A DNA stretch of 64,000 nucleotides, from positions 16,572-80,571 of the IMG/VR virus record IMGVR_UViG_3300022200_000030; one strand, given 5' to 3'. Source of the DNA: a virus. Both the position numbers and the translations under genes were made by a program. The notes beneath the pieces were generated by a model that saw only the letters and a list, made by a program, of their open reading frames with translations, was not told where the DNA came from and did not search any database. Below are positions 62,143-64,000 of this stretch, piece after piece (the stretch's first letter is position 1; every line of letters begins with the position of its first letter).

Positions 62143-62846
62143 TCCTCTTCGCTCCGCTCCACCACCGTACACACAAGACCCCACAACCACGGCGGGGCAA
62201 GGTGTCCTTCAACAGAACCACCCATAATGTGCAAGTCATCCACCTCGTCAGCCTCCGCCATCTCCTTCAGGACATGTCGCGGCAACGCATGGTAGGTCTT
62301 GCCGTTCGGTGCGGTCCATCGCATGAAGGCGTCGTCACCTGCAAGCAGTAGGAAGTCGTCAGGTTCCATCACAATTGTTTCATGGCATCCACCGCAAGGT
62401 AGGTTGCTTGCCCAAATCTGAATCGTGTGTGTGCTTCCATCAGACAGGGGTGCATCCACGGTGTCAATGTATTCATGTCTTACATGGGTGTAGTCGTTGT
62501 CCATGAGCAGACGGTCACAATTGGGACACTTCCATGCCTCAGCGAGTGCCCGCTTACGCTCATGCTCTTGTTGCGCTTGCTCCCTTGGGTCGAGTGGGGG
62601 GTCAACGATTTGATAGTTGTCGCCTTCCTCAATCGTGTAGCCACACGCCTCAAAGAGCATCTTGAACTTCTGATGGAAGTCCTCAGCATCGGGGTGATTG
62701 TACATCAGCATGAGCGCGTAGGTCTTCTCACCCATGCGCCTGTACTGTACGCCCGTACCTTCGGGTGCCCAAATGCCACCTTCGGGAATCTGTGCGAAGT
62801 GTTCCTTCGCCCACGCCATCGTTTCATTGTCCGGTTGCCACTCCAT
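62139..62846 (-). CDS. 235-aa protein with a four-Cys zinc site
   Basis: ATG 62846 behind GGTGAGGACA, overlapping the upstream gene by 23 bases. CPNC at about 107-110 and CGGCH at about 150-154 suggest a zinc ribbon interrupted by a β stretch. The N-terminal third is α/β (YALMLMYNHPDAEDFHQKFK). No family recognised. Located in the early small-gene cluster. Confidence 0.6.
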   Translation of the reverse strand: MEWQPDNETMAWAKEHFAQIPEGGIWAPEGTGVQYRRMGEKTYALMLMYNHPDAEDFHQKFKMLFEACGYTIEEGDNYQIVDPPLDPREQAQQEHERKRALAEAWKCPNCDRLLMDNDYTHVRHEYIDTVDAPLSDGSTHTIQIWASNLPCGGCHETIVMEPDDFLLLAGDDAFMRWTAPNGKTYHALPRHVLKEMAEADEVDDLHIMGGSVEGHLAPPWLWGLVCTVVERSEEE

Positions 62847-62988
62847 TGTCCTCACCACTTGTCACTTGTTCTTGAAGGTGTTCACCCATCCGACTGAAGA
62901 TTAGGAGGATTGTGTCCATCAATTCCTGCTTGCTCAATTGCTCCATCGTTTTCTCCAATTCCTGAATGTATAGTTGTTCGTCGCTCAT
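62824..62988 (-). CDS. 54-aa helical protein
   Basis: ATG 62988 overlaps the previous stop (ATGA). Two predicted amphipathic helices (DEQLYIQELEKTMEQLSKQE and LMDTILLIFSRMGEHLQEQV) with a short polar tail; could dimerise as a coiled coil. Function unknown. Confidence 0.6.
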   Translation of the reverse strand: MSDEQLYIQELEKTMEQLSKQELMDTILLIFSRMGEHLQEQVTSGEDNGVATGQ

Positions 62989-63245
62989 ATCTTGCCACCA
63001 CCGTGTCGAGCGCATATGAAATCGCTTGAGGCGTTCGCCTCATACTTGCAGTTTGTACCATCTTTGTTCTTGGCTTGACAAGGCCCACGCCGCCACATGT
63101 ACTCCACATCATCAGGGTCGTGTGAATTGCAGACGAGCATGTTCCCCCTGTCTGTTTGCACATACTGAACTTCAACTTGCTGAAGTTCACCGTAGTAAAA
63201 GATGCACTCATCGCAGACCTTACAGTAATAGAAAAACTCGCTCAT
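62985..63245 (-). CDS. 86-aa zinc-finger protein
   Basis: ATG 63245 is chosen because the upstream gene ends at 63248. Cys pattern: CKVCDEC at the start, then CNSHD, and a C-terminal CQAKNKDGTNCKYEA...CARHGGG knuckle of the same type as the protein at 49301. Function unknown; probably nucleic acid binding. Confidence 0.65.
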   Translation of the reverse strand: MSEFFYYCKVCDECIFYYGELQQVEVQYVQTDRGNMLVCNSHDPDDVEYMWRRGPCQAKNKDGTNCKYEANASSDFICARHGGGKI

Positions 63246-63247
63246 GT

Positions 63248-63358
63248 TTATGCCTCCGTGAACTCCCAATAGATGTACTCGTCTGTTTCAATGACCGCCT
63301 TCAGGTTCGGATGGTTGCACGAACACCACTCGCTCTCACACTTGGGTCCGTGTGTCAT
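63248..63358 (-). CDS. 36-aa Cys/His microprotein
   Basis: ATG at 63358 overlaps the stop of the upstream gene (ATGA), and its TAA lies 2 bases from the next ATG. CESEWCSCNH gives a compact metal site; the rest is LKAVIETDEYIYWEFTEA. Coupling on both sides supports it as a gene despite its size. Confidence 0.55.
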   Translation of the reverse strand: MTHGPKCESEWCSCNHPNLKAVIETDEYIYWEFTEA

Positions 63359-63741
63359 TCGCTCGCCTCCTTCTTCGCTTTCGCTTCAGCCCTCCTTCGT
63401 GCATTCCGTTCTGCGACAAACGCAGGCCACTCAGGGGAATCGTCGCACAAGAAGTTGTTCACCTCATATGACGAGCAGCAGTAGTAGTCGCCACGGTGTT
63501 CATACCCCTCTTTCCAAATAGGGCGACCACATTCTTCAATCTCGCACATGGCGAGCGGGGGAAGAGTCACTTTGCCGTCGCTACGGGAATCTAAGCACCG
63601 CTCTATGACGCACTCACAGTAACCGCAGGTGAGGCGAACCCACACCGTTTCATGGCGGTCCCCCCATTCGATTTCTGTGAGTTCAGGGTCGCCCCAAGCG
63701 TGCTGAAATCTTCCGGGGCATTCAGGAATCTCGTCGCTCAT
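63355..63741 (-). CDS. 128-aa Cys-rich protein
   Basis: ATG 63741 overlaps the previous stop. Ten Cys, including CGYCEC, CEIEEC and CC, suggest two zinc sites. The C-terminus is a charged Arg/Lys/Ala helix (AERNARRRAEAKAKKEASE). Unrecognised; one of a run of small metal-binding proteins at this end. Confidence 0.6.
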   Translation of the reverse strand: MSDEIPECPGRFQHAWGDPELTEIEWGDRHETVWVRLTCGYCECVIERCLDSRSDGKVTLPPLAMCEIEECGRPIWKEGYEHRGDYYCCSSYEVNNFLCDDSPEWPAFVAERNARRRAEAKAKKEASE

Positions 63742-64000
63742 GCGCTCACCTCCCACCATGCAGGCGGAGTTGTATGCCGGTAGTGTACACCACCGGGACT
63801 GTTTGTCTTGGACTGATAGTACCGGCGGTACGCAACTACAGGGTCGTCGTGCTTGTACTCATCAGGCATGGCCTGAGCAAACGGTGTACGCGCACCAACA
63901 GGAACGACGTGAAACAACTTTGCCATAGCCACGATAGGTTCCTCGCATGCATGCTGCTTGTTGAACCGAATACGGTATTCGTTGCATTGTGCAATGCCGT
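63738..64000 (-). CDS. C-terminal part of a conserved phage-type protein (5' truncated by window edge)
   Basis: The frame is open to the window edge on the - strand; an internal ATG at 63926 exists, but the upstream part (CNEYRIRFNKQHACEE) continues the same domain, so the gene is longer. Residues MPDEYKHDDPVVAYRRYYQS and a final PPAWW form a pattern seen in a widespread phage family; I recall it being linked with small DNA-glycosylase-like annotations but cannot confirm this. No catalytic claim is made. Confidence 0.6.
   Translation of the reverse strand, partial: GIAQCNEYRIRFNKQHACEEPIVAMAKLFHVVPVGARTPFAQAMPDEYKHDDPVVAYRRYYQSKTNSPGGVHYRHTTPPAWWEVSA

Noticed and set aside
1-64000. Bacterial phage with a borrowed replisome
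   Set aside because: GGTGA-type ribosome sites with BRE/TATA promoters, thermosome, RFC, PCNA-like clamp, XPF nuclease and PriS-PriL together fit an archaeal host much better.
1-64000. Prophage or integrated element
   Set aside because: No integrase, attachment repeats, host genes or tRNA seen; tight two-arm virus layout throughout.

Overview
The window reads as a 64-kb segment of a tailed double-stranded DNA virus of an archaeon, most likely a relative of the magroviruses of Marine Group II Euryarchaeota (Poseidoniales). The virion half has an HK97-type head and a tail tape-measure protein. The replication half is archaeal/eukaryotic in type: family B DNA polymerase, PCNA-like clamp, RFC small subunit, archaeo-eukaryotic primase, XPF/ERCC4 nuclease, a PC4-like protein and a group II chaperonin (thermosome). 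Ribosome-binding sites are mostly GAGGTGA/GGTGA, which fits the 3' end of archaeal 16S rRNA. Two almost identical promoter blocks look like an archaeal BRE plus TATA box. No terminase, portal, integrase or tRNA was found. Both ends of the window cut through open frames, so the genome continues on both sides.

Positions 1-43503 are all on the + strand and hold the virion genes. In order: the end of a zinc-ribbon protein; a 1958-residue protein with a degenerate DNA-ligase-like domain; an XkdF-type prohead protease fused to a scaffold; the major capsid protein; small head proteins; connector and neck proteins; tail tube; tail-assembly chaperones with a likely -1 frameshift; a very short tape measure; a distal tail protein; a giant 5520-residue protein; a block of small Cys-rich or modular proteins; a tail hub; and tail fibre proteins. 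Genes overlap by ATGA or GTGA almost throughout.

Positions 43466-64000 are all on the - strand and hold the replication, recombination and host-interaction genes. From the right edge leftwards: small zinc-binding proteins, PC4-like protein, unknown proteins, RFC, a putative ssDNA-binding protein, a RecA-like ATPase, PCNA-like clamp, PolB, a GHKL ATPase-PD-(D/E)XK fusion, a 58-residue protein with a perfect PIP box, a MazG-like protein, a Cas4-like nuclease, a PriS-PriL fusion primase, an HNH endonuclease, an XPF-type nuclease, a DUF3987-like helicase, a DEDDy exonuclease, the thermosome and a two-span membrane protein. The two arms converge and overlap near 43.5 kb.

The virus appears to bring nearly its whole replisome. 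The least explained parts are: the GHKL-nuclease next to a clamp-binding microprotein; the ligase-like domain inside a virion-side protein; the giant tail protein; and a short [ST]P[MF][DN]xxW motif, ending in LK-type residues, that recurs in unrelated virion-region proteins.
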